DNA from: Diphasiastrum complanatum | Taxonomy: Eukaryota > Streptophyta > Lycopodiopsida > Lycopodiales > Lycopodiaceae | Length of the DNA stretch: 64,000 nucleotides | Reading direction: 5' to 3' | Assembly: GCA_029204225.1 (NCBI GenBank) | Contig: CM055107.1 | Coordinates: 17,458,809-17,522,808 of the forward strand | Part shown: in pieces, positions 46,230 to 57,840 of the stretch | How the letters are laid out: each line of letters starts with the position of its first letter | How positions within the stretch are numbered: position 1 is the stretch's first letter | Notes under the pieces: generated by a model | Seen by the model: only the letters and a program-made list of their open reading frames with translations | Databases searched by the model: none | Told to the model about the DNA's origin: nothing | Made by a program: the position numbers and the translations under genes

Positions 46230-49200
46230 GTCTCATATTGGTAGCTCTTCGTTTCCATCATCCAACGAGGCTAGAATCATTGACAGGTTCAATGGTTCTA
46301 ACTTCTACATCTGGAAGTTAAATCTCCGGATGATGTTGATAGATAGAGATCTTTGGGATGTAGTAGAAGGTGCTGACCTGAAACCAGAAGATGGTGATCA
46401 AGCGAAGGCATGGAAGATCAAAGATCAGAAAGCCTTAGCATGTATCACACTCAATCTGGCTGACTCCCAAATATCCCATGTTACCACATGCAAGACCTCT
46501 AAGGATGCATTAGATTTGTTATCAAATCTCTATGAGACTCATGGCCTCATACTCAAGTTGAGCATGGTGGATCGTGCAAGAAGTTTTTCTTTAGATATTG
46601 CAAGAGAGCCAATCACGACATCAAGGAGTGTCGCATCGCATCTACAACGAGGCGAATAAGCAACAACAATAGCAGCCAGACTCCTCCAATGTGGCGGAAT
46701 TCAAGGAGCAAGATACACACTTGTTAATGGCTTGCAATAGTGGCAACAAAGACCACGATAGCTGGTACCTGGACATCGGCACTATCCAACACATGACCTC
46801 TCGCAAGGAATGGTTTACCGAGTATGTAGCTTACATCAGAGATCAATTCATCTACCTCGGAGATTCGAGCACCATACGTGTTGAAGGCAAAGGGACAGCC
46901 AAGATCACATTAAAAAATGATGCATATATTTGTGTTCCCAATGTCCTTCACATTTCTTAGCTATCAAAGAGCATGTTATCAGTCTCTAAGATAAATGATG
47001 AGGGCTACACTATTACTTTCTCAGTCTGAGCAGTGTACAATCTTCGATGAAGATATCACTCTGACTATATGCACTAGAGTCGAAAATCTTTACATACTCT
47101 CTAATTCAGTTGCAGTAGCTAGCATCTCTTATGAAAATGTAAAGGAGAATGCTGTTCTATGGCATAGTCGATTTGGACATGTGAATACAAGATCACTTTT
47201 CTATATGCGTTGTAATAATTTAGTTGATGGATTGTATTTTCCTTCTTTATTAGATAGGAAATCTTTCTTTTGTGAATCATGCATCCATGGGAAGCACTCT
47301 AGAAGCAAGTTTCCCAAATCACATTCCATTAAGACAAAGCATGTATTGGATCTTGTACATAGCGATTTGTGTGGTCCAATGCCAATCCATCCTTAGGAGA
47401 TGCAATCTATTTTATCACTTTCATAGATGATTATTCCTAGATGGTCTATAGTCATGTTCATTAAGCACAAATCTGAAGGCTTTGAATGCTTCAAAATATT
47501 CAAGGCAATGGCTGAGACCCAAACATCTACAAAAGTGAAGGCACTCCGAACTGATGGTGGCAGCGAATATCTCTCTAACAAGATGTCTAACTACATGGCT
47601 GAGCATGGTATTAGAAGGCAGTTCACCACTTCCTATTCATCTCAATAGAACGAGATTGCAGAAAGGAAGAATCAAACTCTTCTCAACTCATCCAAATCAA
47701 TGATACATCAATCACATCTACCTGCAAAGTTCTGGGTAGAAGCTATTGCCACATCTTGCGAAGTTCTAGGCAGAAGTTACTGCCACAACCTGTTACTTAT
47801 AGAACAGATCCAACACCAAAGTCGTCAACAACAAAACTCCTTATGAAGTTTGGCATGGACACAAGCCTAGTGTCAATCATTTAAAAATCTTTGGTTGTAT
47901 ATGTTTTGTTCACATTCCTAAACAGCTTAGGAAGAAGCTAGATCATAAGAAAAGTGAGTACAAATCACTTTTTACGAACCAGACCTGGACACTGGTCGAC
48001 TTCCCCACTCACAAGAGAGCTATTGACAACAAGTGGATCTTCAAGAAGAAGCTCAACTCTGATGGCTCCATTGCTAAATGGAAAGCACAACTGGTGGCTA
48101 AAGGATTCACTCAAGTCCAAGGAGTGGATTATCAAGAAATTTTCAGTCCTGTCGTCAAGATGCAGTTAATCAGGACTCTAATTGCGTTAGCAGCTGTGGA
48201 AGACCTCAAAATACACCAAATGGATATCAAGACAACATTTCTCAACGACAACGTCGAGGAAGAGCTATATACCTTCCAACCAGGAGGATTTGAAGTCAAA
48301 GGCCAAGAGCACAAAGTGTGCAAGCTGTCACAAAGTAATCTACGGTCTAAAGCAGGCCGCCAGAGCATGGTTCAATAGAATCAACTCTTATATCATTCAA
48401 TTGGGATTTGCAAACAATTTAGCTGACTATAATGTTTATTTGAAGCATATAGGCACCAATTCAGTTCACATAGCTCTTTACGTAGATGATGTATTTATTT
48501 TGTCTTACGACACTTCTCTTTTGCACACTACTAAGAGTGATCTGTCACAGGAATTTGACATGACTGATTTAGGAGCTGTTCATTCTTTGCTAGGAATTCA
48601 CATTACTAGAAATAGACTTCAGAAGAAGATCTATCTTAGCTAGCAGACACTCTCTAAAAGGCAATTTAAAAAAATTTCATATTTCTAATTGCAAACCAAT
48701 TGATACACCAATGGATCCAAGTATTGTATTAACTAAACCTTCTTGTGTTGAGACCGATAGTGAAGTACTCGACTTAGCGAAATACCCTTATCATTCACTA
48801 ATCGGATCTTTGATGTATGCGATGCTATGCACTAGACCAGATTTAGCATACACTGTCAGCACGTTAAGTCAATTCATGTCTAATTCTAGGATCTCTCATT
48901 GGAAAGCATTAAAGAGAGTGATGAGATATATTCAGGGAAGTTTAGATCACATTTTGTGTTATGATGAGAATGCTACCCACTCGTCCTACGAGGCTACTCC
49001 GACTCAGATTGGAGAGGAATAGTCTCTACTAGAAAATCTACCTCCGGGTTCTATTTCTATCTGGCAGGGGGACCGATTTTGTGGAACTCAAGCATAAATC
49101 GGTTGCACTTTCTAGCTGAGACAGAGTATATCGCAACATGTCAAGCTTCAAAATAAGTTATATGGATCAGGTTATTACTTCACGACTTACATCACACTCA

Positions 49201-49463
49201 GTTCAATGCTACCACCATTCTGTGTGACAACTTGTGCTGTATTTCACTGTCATTGAATTCCAGATTTCATGACAAATCCAAGCACATAGAAATCTAGTAT
49301 CATTTCATTCGAAAGAAAGCTTTTTCAGGGCAAATGATTCTTCAATATTGCTCTACAACAGAAATGGTCGTAGACATCTTCACCAAAGAGCTTCCCAAGA
49401 TCAAACATCAAAAGTTCTTCAACATGCTGAACTTGACGAAGATACCAAGGCACCAACCGTGAC
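46230..49463 (+). pseudogene. Copia H gag-pol, degenerate
   Basis: Gag starts with MSHIGSSSFPSSNEARIIDR and the conserved FNGSNFYIWKLNLRMML block. It breaks near 46590 by a deletion, leaving RYCKRANHDIKEC as a half knuckle. The protease has DIGTIQHMT in place of DSGATQHMT, so the active-site Ser-Gly is lost. The pre-integrase block WHSRFGHVNTRSL is present. The integrase core is broken by stops near 47396, 47440 and 47646. A 34-bp tandem duplication inside it (47724-47791) disrupts the frame. RT resumes at 48094 (MAKGFTQVQGVDYQEIFSPV) with ALYVDDVFILSYD near 48480. RNase H is present to 49463 (KSKHIEI, VVDIFTKELPK) with many stops. It is inactive. Confidence 0.9.
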
Positions 49464-49466
49464 CTT

Positions 49467-49624
49467 AAGGGGGACTGTCGGAAATTAAGCCCACATTTGT
49501 CTCCTTGGAATTACAACTCAGACAACCAATTTATTTGAAGAATGTCTACAACGAGCTTCCGAGTGATCTCCAGCAAAGGGTAACCAATCCTATAGTAATT
49601 TCAAAGTTCGGATGTTAAGTTCAA
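49467..49624 (+). mobile_element. Copia H polypurine tract and truncated 3' LTR
   Basis: AAGGGGGAC precedes TGTCGGAAATTAAGCCC at 49476. About 149 bases match the 5' LTR start, ending at GGATGTTAAGTTCAA, after which unrelated AT-rich DNA begins. Most of the 3' LTR is therefore lost. Confidence 0.88.
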
Positions 49625-50290
49625 GAGGTAATCTATTTATTCACAATCAAAATCACCTACTATAATTCACAATCACGTATTCTTGATTTATAACGTGTGT
49701 TTGTGTTTTTGTTTTGCTTTTGTTTTTGCAGTTCTCTTGCCCGAATGTATATCCAACATGAGACAATAAAAATTGTTATTGAAAATTCATTTCCAGTTTC
49801 AATAACACATTCTCCACCAAACTTACTACCATATGGAGAAATGGATATAGAGATTATAAAAAAGAAAGAGTCTCAACTTGAACAATGATACTCAAGTTGA
49901 GCAGTTCATATATTTTCAAACATGATGTATACAAAAATTGATATGCTTTAAAAAGTTTGTTAAAAATTTTATCTTAATACTTTGGAATGTAAAAAATGAT
50001 TCAATTGCAAAATTAAAAAATATTTGTCTAACTAACTAATATGAATAAATAATAAACTTAAAAAAATGACTCAAGTGCAAAATTAAAAAATATTTGTCTA
50101 ACTAATCAAAATGGATAATTAGTAAACTTAAATAACACAAAGACGTTTAAAAATCAACAAATTATAGAAATAACCATCCTTAATAAAAATACTGATCTTT
50201 TTTTAAAAGATAAAAGTATTCACTGTATAAGAAATTGTGATAAATATTTATACATTGTAGTCAAAAGTTTTTGACCAAATCATTTGGATC
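49625..50290. repeat. AT-rich spacer with 77-bp tandem duplication
   Basis: GCAAAATTAAAAAATATTTG and the following TCTAACTAA occur twice (near 50008 and 50080) inside a duplicated unit of about 77 bases spanning 49988-50140. A short frame after a TTTTTGCAG acceptor-like site at 49732 ends at 49886; no family is recognised. Confidence 0.6.
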
Positions 50291-50294
50291 AGGA

Positions 50295-52863
50295 CTACTT
50301 CCAAGAGTTGAATCTACTTGAGCAGTAGACTGGTCCTGTGTAATGACTTCCACTACAACATTGTAAAAAGTTTTCAACCACCTCTGCTAGATCACCTTCA
50401 TCACCTACAATGCCACTAGCATGTGGTTGGGGCTCTTTGCAAAGTGAAGTAACACTATCTTCAGAAAGGCCTAATTTATCCACTTTTTGAAACTCGTCTG
50501 ACAAAATTGAAACACCTATTAATCTCATTTTAATAAAATTTATTAAACTCTCATCCAACTCTACTTCTGCCACATGTCTACCCTTTTGGATAGCACATGC
50601 ACTGGGTGTCTCGCTACTACTAAATAAGTCCAAAATCCAGTAACTGGATGAGAAAACATGTCTATCAATTTATTTACAAGTTGTTGTGGCTTTTGGTATG
50701 GGGAAGCCACAGAACCAGTCACGAGATTTTCTATTTTTTTTTGTCATTGTAGGAAATTCAAAATGGTTGCCAAAATCAATACTTTCTGCAATGTTGTAAT
50801 GCAGCATTGACCTCTTGCCATCAATTGAAAATAACCGATAAAGAGATATTCAATCTCATTACAAAGTCGAACGCCTCAATCCAATTGAGAGAAATGTTTA
50901 GAGTAGAGAAATAGATTATAAATGTGTCCGAACAAAAGTGAAACGGTTACTTACCAAATTGCATTCTCGATGCCTACATTGCAAACTTCGAGAAGCGCTT
51001 TGTGCACGCCAACTGGAGTGGAATACCACTATCCTCCAAAGTGGAGATGTGGTGACCTCCAAAAAATTTGCAACAACAACTTTCATTTCAGTATATTTAA
51101 AAGGGCGATCGTCATTCAACGAGCCCACCATTTTAAAACCATAAGAAAATGTCTGTGATGCAAAGAGTGTATGGTCTTCTTTTTACAAACTTTGTGATTT
51201 CTCTTGCATCGCCTTGTTGAATTGTATAAAAACAAGGGAGGTCATCAACAGACTTTGGGACAAATGTCTCTTTCGGATCATCATCGATGCTCGTGTCCCC
51301 AGCTTGATACTCTTCCTTTGTCTTCTCTCAGCTTTTGCCTTTTGAATGTGGGTCCTAAATTGCTCAGGAAGATGCTCACTCTTCTTATCTTCAAAACCCT
51401 AAAAAAATAAGAAATATCATATGTTAGAATACACCTATGCTTAGCATGGATAATTTCTTAGAATCATAGAATCAACAACTCATGTGAAAATCTTATGTTG
51501 AGCATGGTTAAAGCAATTGAAAAAAAATGTTTATAGACAAATACTCATGCTCAACATAAACAATTTTGAAAGGTAAGCATACCATGTGAGAATCTTATGT
51601 TGAACATAGTTAAAGGAGTTTAAAAAAATGTTTTAAAAAAAATTTAATGACAAATACTCATGCTCAGCATAAACATTTTTGAAATGTAAGCATACCATGT
51701 CTCTAAATAAAATAAAAAATCTTTGAAGCTTCTCATCCTTGGAGTTGTGCGGGTACAAGGCTTGACATTCTGCCCAATCCTAATAATTAAGCCTTTTGAC
51801 CATGGCCTCTTGTACTAGTCTCATGAAAAGTTTGTGTCTAAAAGAAAATGAAGTTAGTAATTCATCAATTTAATGGTGACTGAAATTAACAAAGAAATCG
51901 ATAAAAATTACCTTTGAAATTCTTTTCTCATTTTTATAAGACTGAACTGTCCACATCTGCCACTTTTGAGAGGACGCTCACAACGGCATCCTGAGAGGGA
52001 ATGCCTTGCATGTTCTTCCACTCAGATATTCCCATATCCTGAGAGATGGGAGCAAGCATTGGCTGAGTTGTTTTTTTCTTTGAAGAGAACACCCCTTTCG
52101 AAATCTGTCTTTTAATCTCAAACTTATCCATTTGTCAAAATTTTTGTCAACAAGGTCCCATATCTGAAACAAAATTTTTTGTAGATATTATATACTAAAC
52201 ATTAAAACAAATTTTTTTAACAGATTCAGAAAAAAATTAAAATCCATGAAAGTTGTTTGTCCAGTTTGGAGGGCTAGCTGAAAAAAATTATTGTATTTTG
52301 TCAAGGAGGAGGCTGGATTCTTCTCATAAAAAGGAAGGCCAGTCTCATGAGCACAAAGACACTTTAGCTGGATGTTTGTTTTGTCACCTTCCTTGTGGAG
52401 TCTGAGATACTCCTTGTGAAAAAATCTGACTCTGTGAATTACAGTCATCTTGAGTCTGTAGTCCTGATCAATGTTGTGGTCCCAAGCAAGGAGCTTGGCC
52501 TCCTCAGCACTCAAGCCAGCAAAAACAATGGCACTAACTTGTCTAAAAGACAATATATGGGGACACAAAGCCGTATTTTCATGAATCCATTCTCCACAAT
52601 ATATAAATAAACCTTTTTGTCAATGGCTTAATCAGTATATTGGTAAATCCTACTTTGTCATCTGCCACTGTTACTTTGTGAAGCACATGACCTTGTGCTA
52701 CAAAAGTAGACGGCCCTTTGCCGGCAGTCTCTGATGTCCAGAGAAAAAGCTCTGTGAGTTTTCGTCCCTCGCAGCTCTTTGTAAAATAAAACATGTGGTT
52801 CGTCATGTCAACTTTTTGAAGTTTCGATGGATTTATAGGTGGATGAACTCTGATTTGAGCCAT
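50295..52863 (-). pseudogene. Decayed multi-exon gene of unknown family
   Basis: The minus strand carries real-looking exons with consensus GT-AG borders: 52613-52863 (ATG at 52863), 52222-52544, 51912-52163, 51696-51837, 50955-51398 and 50295-50643 (stop at 50295). The first two join in frame across a 68-base intron, giving KPLTK-RQVSAIVFAG, then LSAEEAKLLAWDHNIDQDYR. Later exons show one stop (after VKRLNY) and several frameshifts, but coherent protein can still be read, for example SVDDLPCFYTIQQGDAREIT and FKYTEMKVVVANFLEV. I do not recognise the family. The LSAEEAKLLAWDHN segment weakly recalls the helical part of ParB/sulfiredoxin-fold domains. It may be a domesticated or captured gene carried by a repeat, because the introns and right flank share repeated motifs. 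Confidence 0.55.
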
Positions 52864-53096
52864 AGTGAAAATATCTGAAAATCAAAAGGCAAGAATATTA
52901 CTTGTGATAGAAGATGAAAACACAAAATCTAAAAAAAGAAGATGCAAACACAAAAATGAAGATGCAAACACAAAATAGATTGAGGGAGGACCTATGCTCA
53001 ACATAAGCCTTGACTCAACATAGTTCAGGTGAGGACTTATACTCAACATAAGTGTTGTCTTGACTTATGCAGACGTGCGAGGACTTATGCTCAACA
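51430..53096. repeat. Dispersed ATGCTCAACATAAG motif, both orientations
   Basis: Variants of ATGCTCAACATAA or its reverse TTATGTTGAGCAT occur at about 51438, 51493, 51546, 51595, 51659, 52993, 53037 and 53085. Those at 51480-51700 are part of two tandem units of about 115 bases inside an intron of the pseudogene. The others crowd the 100 bases before the copia A3 LTR. Confidence 0.7.
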
Positions 53097-54038
53097 TGAA
53101 AAAACAAAGTGTTTCAGATTACAAAGCCTTGCTAGCTTTCAGCCCTTCACCTGACGAAGATGTTCATGAACTCGAACATCTGGAGACATGAAACACGAAG
53201 AGTTTCGCGAACACGAAAGTCATCAGAGACAAAGATGAACAGTTCGCGAACATGAAGGATCCACCTGTTCTGTCCTCACGCTCCAAGGAGTACCACCAGA
53301 GATCACGCAAGTACCCAGAAGTATAGAGATCTGATTTGATGGCATGACGTTAGCAGATACTTCCTAGGTCGTGGCTAATCTGCCACTCTTGTAATTCCCT
53401 GATTAGTTGTAGATGTATAATCACTCTAATCTTAGGTTTACAAAGAGAGACCGTACTTACTGGATAACACTTGACATATATCAGAACATGATACACCGAG
53501 TATAACTAAGAGAAGAGACATTGAAGAAGTCTGATGCTAGTAAGCAATCAAGACGAACACAGACAGAAGCTCCGCTTGCATGCGAGAAGATAATTCTATC
53601 TAGGATCAGAAGATCCAATTGTCCGCTAGTGAAGCAAGGCTACTACTCGTGAGAGAATCGTGCTTCTCTCACGCCAACGCACTGCGTGGATTCGCATGCA
53701 GTGCCCTGAAGAAATCAGAAAAAATCAATATAGATTATTTTCTAGTTGTGTCTGATCTTGGATGTTGAATGCTTATGTTGTTTATTTCATATGTCTGAGT
53801 TTTTTTGTTCCCTTTGAATTATCCACCTTGGTTGAAATTAAGTTGAATGCTGTTTAATTTTATGAACGTAGATCAGTAGTAACTGACTACTCTCTGGAGG
53901 ATTGTAGGAGTGTTTCAGCTGGCAGTGCCCAGCGAACGCATTTACTTCATCTGAATATTGAAAGAGAGTCACGACTGTTTTGTAAATTTTCTCCCCTAGA
54001 TTTATTAGTGGTATCAGAGCATCTCACGATTCTCATCA
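53097..54038 (+). mobile_element. Copia A3 5' LTR (about 942 bp)
   Basis: Starts TGAAAAAACAAAG and aligns with the A2 LTRs, including the fixed motif CACGCCAACGCACTGCGTGG and the TTCGCGAA array, here reduced to about three sites. It ends TTCTCATCA, identical to the end of the A2 3' LTR. Confidence 0.85.
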
Positions 54039-54051
54039 GTGGTATCAGAGC
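54009..54051 (+). promoter_or_regulatory. Doubled primer-binding site of copia A3
   Basis: Two perfect TGGTATCAGAGC copies at 54009 and 54040, 31 bases apart. The second directly follows the LTR end TTCTCATCA; the first would lie inside the LTR edge. Confidence 0.85.
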
Positions 54052-54114
54052 CACCCTGCCATATTCTGACATAGCCAAGAAGCTAGCAGATCCAGGAGGC
54101 CAAGCATTTAGAAA

Positions 54115-57100
54115 ATGAACCATCAACAAGAAAATAGACTTCAAGAAGCAATGGCTTCAATCAACAGCATGCAGAGTAAGATCTGCATTATACTTAATTC
54201 TTCAGGATCTAACTTTCTAGCCTGGAAAGTTAAGACACCTTTGATACTCAAGGGCGAAGGACTCTTCCCCTGGGTGGATGGTGTTAAAATTGAAAAATAA
54301 TCCATATTGATTTCTTGGCTTGCTACAGATGTTGTACCATGCAAGCATGTAGCTCATTAATGCAAAATGCCAAGTTTGGCCTACATAGAACTCGAGCTAC
54401 ATGGTTATGTATTGTCTAGTTTGATAAATGCAACTTGCATATAGTTTGTAGACATAAAATTAGCATGATTATGCTTGTAGAAACTCGTGGCAACTCACAT
54501 GCATTAATTGTAAGTGATCCATAGTGACATGCAAGGCATGCACAAAGTTTATTGGACACATGCATGATGATTTGGACATTTTTAGTTAGAACTAGTACAC
54601 TTGTAAAAAGTTGGTAGAATTTCATGCATGACAAGTGACAAATGTCACATAGACTCTAGATGTCACTTTAGATGTCATTTAGGAATGGATAGATATGATT
54701 CTACCTCGAGCTACCTCAATCTCCATAAATATATGTAGCTCTCCACACAATTGATAATGAAGAACCAAAGTTTTGTAGCTATCTCATGTCATTTTGGATC
54801 TAAACAAATATTGCTTGTATCTCTCTAGCTCTCTCTCTCTCTCTAACTCGTGTTGAGGCTAATGCTCATACATTGAAATCTTGTATTTTTTCATTCTTTG
54901 ATCATTGCTATTATATTCTGTTGATTAGCATGCTAGATTGTGGATTAGCCATTTCTTCTGAACTAGATTTTGTTGATCAATCTAGAATCAAGTTATGGTG
55001 CCAATCACAAAGCATAATTAAGATCAGTCACTCTTGTGGACATTCCCCACACGTGTGAATTCTGGAAATTCTGTCAATGGCACAGAAGAAATGCCTACGA
55101 CAATAGGCAAGGAGCTACGCGAATGGAGGGAGAAAAATGACAAGGCAGTAGCCTTGCTATCATCTTCCATCGAAGATAGCCTTACACTTGACCTGGCTAC
55201 ACTCTCCAAAGCTAAGGAGATGTGGGATGCACTACTCACAAGATTTTAGACGAAATCAAGAAGTCAGATTATGATGGTGGAAGATCAGCTGACGAATATG
55301 TAGTGGGATGGAGAAGAACTCACCTCTTTCATGAGAAAGATGAAGGATATGTTTCTATCACTACACAACTTAGGAGCAGAGAATATAGTATCAGCTGAGA
55401 AGCAGCTCACATATCTATTGAGAGCCTTATCCAGATCTTTCTAGATGACACAAACCCTCCTCACGAAAGATCCTACTATGAACCTCAAAAAGGCGATTGT
55501 CGAGATTCGAGAGGCAGTCGAGGCCAGGGAGCATCTTGATCACAAAGATGGTTCTGACCAGGCACTCTACGACAATAGAGAAAAATCAAAGAAACAGTTC
55601 AAGCCTAAGAGGGAGTCGAATCAGAGGCAGGATCATGACTAGCAAGCAAAGGGGACCATCAAAAGCAACTGGAAGACCAAAGGGAGGTCGAAACGATAAG
55701 ATGCAGACAAGAAGACCTGCACGATATGCAGAAGAGATGGGCATACAGTAGATACCTGCTGGCTCAATTCCAAGATTGAGTGTATCCATTGCCATAACAA
55801 GGGTCATGCAGCCATGGATTGCCGTCAGAATCCAAGAAACAGATCAGCACAGGACAGACAAGAGAGCAATAATAGTTCTTCCTATGTCAAGGAGCCCAAG
55901 AGCTCGAAGATGGCCAAAGAAAGAACGAACAAAAATTGTTCGACTACCTACATCTGTGAAGATGTGTGTGCAGCATCAACGTCTGACACACATGAGGTGA
56001 TCCTAGATTCAGGAGCCACCTTGCACTTCGTGACATCAAGACGAATCATGTCTGATTTCAGAAGTGTGGATCCCTCAAGATTTATAGTTCTTGGAGATGG
56101 ATCCAGACATCAAGTGAACGGTATTGGTTCACTCTGGCTCAACACCAATGGCTTTAGAGACAGACGACTTGAAGACGTTCTGTTCGTGCCAACTCTGCAG
56201 CAAGACTTGCTCTCTGTAGCAAGAATAGCAGATGCAGGGATGCGTGTGACATTTTCTAACGAAGCATGCAACGTGATTGATGCCAGCACCAGCACTCTCA
56301 TTTCTCAAGGCAAAAGGAAGGGCAACCTATATCATCTAAAGGTGCGCCTACCTAAAGATCAAATGCATCAGACCCATGACGACTCGCCAGACACTTTGTG
56401 GCACAACAGACTCTGCCACATGAACTCAATGGCACTCTACCAAGCAAGTCATCATGGAGCATTAAAAGGGGCCAGCATCTCGAATGCAACCAGCTCGACC
56501 ACCTGTGATGCATGTTTGAAAGGCAAGATGTCACGTACACCATTCGTCAAAGACTCCTACAGAACGACAAAGATTCTGGAGCTGGTGCACTCTGACATCT
56601 ACGACCCATTCAACGTGATCTCAGTAGGAGGTTCAAAATATTATATAACCTTCATTGATGATTATAGCAAGTTTTTCAGAGTGTATTTTATTCAGAATAA
56701 ATCTGAAGCACTCAATAAATTCACAGAATATGTGAATTGGATTGAGAGATGCACATGCAGCAAGGTGAAGCAGATCAAAACAGATCGAGGTGGTGAATAT
56801 ATCTCGAATCACTTCACTGACTTCTACAATGATCGTGGCATCATTCATAGAAGAACTGTAGCCTACACACCACAACACAATGGTGTTGCTGAACGAAAGA
56901 ACATGACCCTGATGGAAGCAGCCAGATGCATGATGGCATACTCGAAGGCTCCAAGGGCACTGTGGGCTGAAGCAGTAGCTACAACCGCATACATCCAGAA
57001 CAGGACAAGTAAATCTGGTGTTCCTCACACGACACCACATGAGCTATGGTGGGGTAGAAAAACCAACCTGTCTCACGTCAGAATATTTTCATGTGCAACA

Positions 57101-57290
57101 TATGCACATATTCCTCTTGATGAGAAAGCCGAGCAAGGATTTTTGGTAGGTTATGACAATAATTCGTCATAGTACAGAATCTACATACCAGACAAGAACA
57201 CTGTGAAAACAATGAGGGATGTCAAATTTGACGAGAGCAGGACAATGGCCAACGAAGACCCTGTTAGCTATGAAGTTTTGGAAAGACAGT
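54115..57290 (+). pseudogene. Copia A3 gag, protease, integrase; split and 3'-truncated
   Basis: Gag starts near 54115-54150 (MASINSMQSKICIILNSSGS), is interrupted at 54282 by a solo LTR, and resumes at 55081 with TEEMPTTIGKELREW. Stops occur at 55247-55249 and 55441-55443. A long open frame at 55814-57172 then carries late gag, protease ILDSGATLHFV, the pre-integrase LWHNRLCHMNS block and an almost complete integrase (KQIKTDRGGEYIS, YTPQHNGVAERKNMTLMEA). Cys-Gly in the usual SDICGPF is changed to Tyr-Asp. After a stop at 57170, the linker runs to about 57290 and then the element ends. RT, RNase H and the 3' LTR are missing. Confidence 0.9.
54282..55076. mobile_element. Solo LTR (795 bp) inside copia A3 gag
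   Basis: Starts TGTTAAAATTG and ends ATTCTGTCA, flanked by ATGG at 54278-54281 and 55077-55080. Its removal restores the gag sequence WVDGTEEMPT seen in A1. It contains a TATA-like AAATATATG near 54727 and a CACACGTGTG palindrome at 55048, which recalls the 5742 element's LTR. Only a 4-base duplication is certain. Confidence 0.8.
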
Positions 57291-57628
57291 GAAGTAGCTC
57301 TTTGAATCAGCCCAAATGTAACCATTGACCTCGTGGAGAGCGAAAGGGCGCACCAATTTGATCTGCATACAAACTATCTCTTCGCGTTTGTTTGAAGCAC
57401 CATGTCCGTCGCGCAAAACTTGACTTTCACAATTCCATCACTAGTCAGTTGCCTCACAGTCAAAACAAGAAGTGTACATCGAGCTTGGCTTCAAGTAGCT
57501 CTCTTTGAATCAGACACATGCACCCAGAGTTTGCACTAGGCCGATCTCAACACGAACTGTCCCTTAGCGTTCGTTCGAAATACCAAGTCTCTCAGGCAAG
57601 ACTCAACTTTCACAGTTCCTTCATTGAT
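57291..57628. repeat. Diverged tandem duplication, about 202-bp period
   Basis: GTAGCTCT...TTGAATCAG opens each unit (57294 and 57495). Both also share a TTCGNTCGAAAYACCA-like segment and CTTTCACARTTCC. Identity is moderate, so the duplication is old. Confidence 0.7.
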
Positions 57629-57840
57629 CAGCTGCCTTGCACGTAACACAAGCCAACGTACTCATATGTTTCCTCATCATTGTTGGTCCAGAGAAAGCCT
57701 ATAACAAACTTTCCATTCCGCAACAAAAACTTGTCAGCTGCCTTACACGTAACACAAGCCAGCGTACTCATATGTTTTCTCATCATTGTTGGTCTAGAGA
57801 AAGCCTATAACAAACTTTCCATTCCGCAACAAAAACTTGT
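57629..57840. repeat. Near-identical tandem duplication, 106-bp period
   Basis: CAGCTGCCTTRCACGTAACA starts at 57629 and 57735. The two units differ at about four positions by eye, so the duplication is recent. The first unit overlaps the end of the older 202-bp repeat. Confidence 0.93.
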
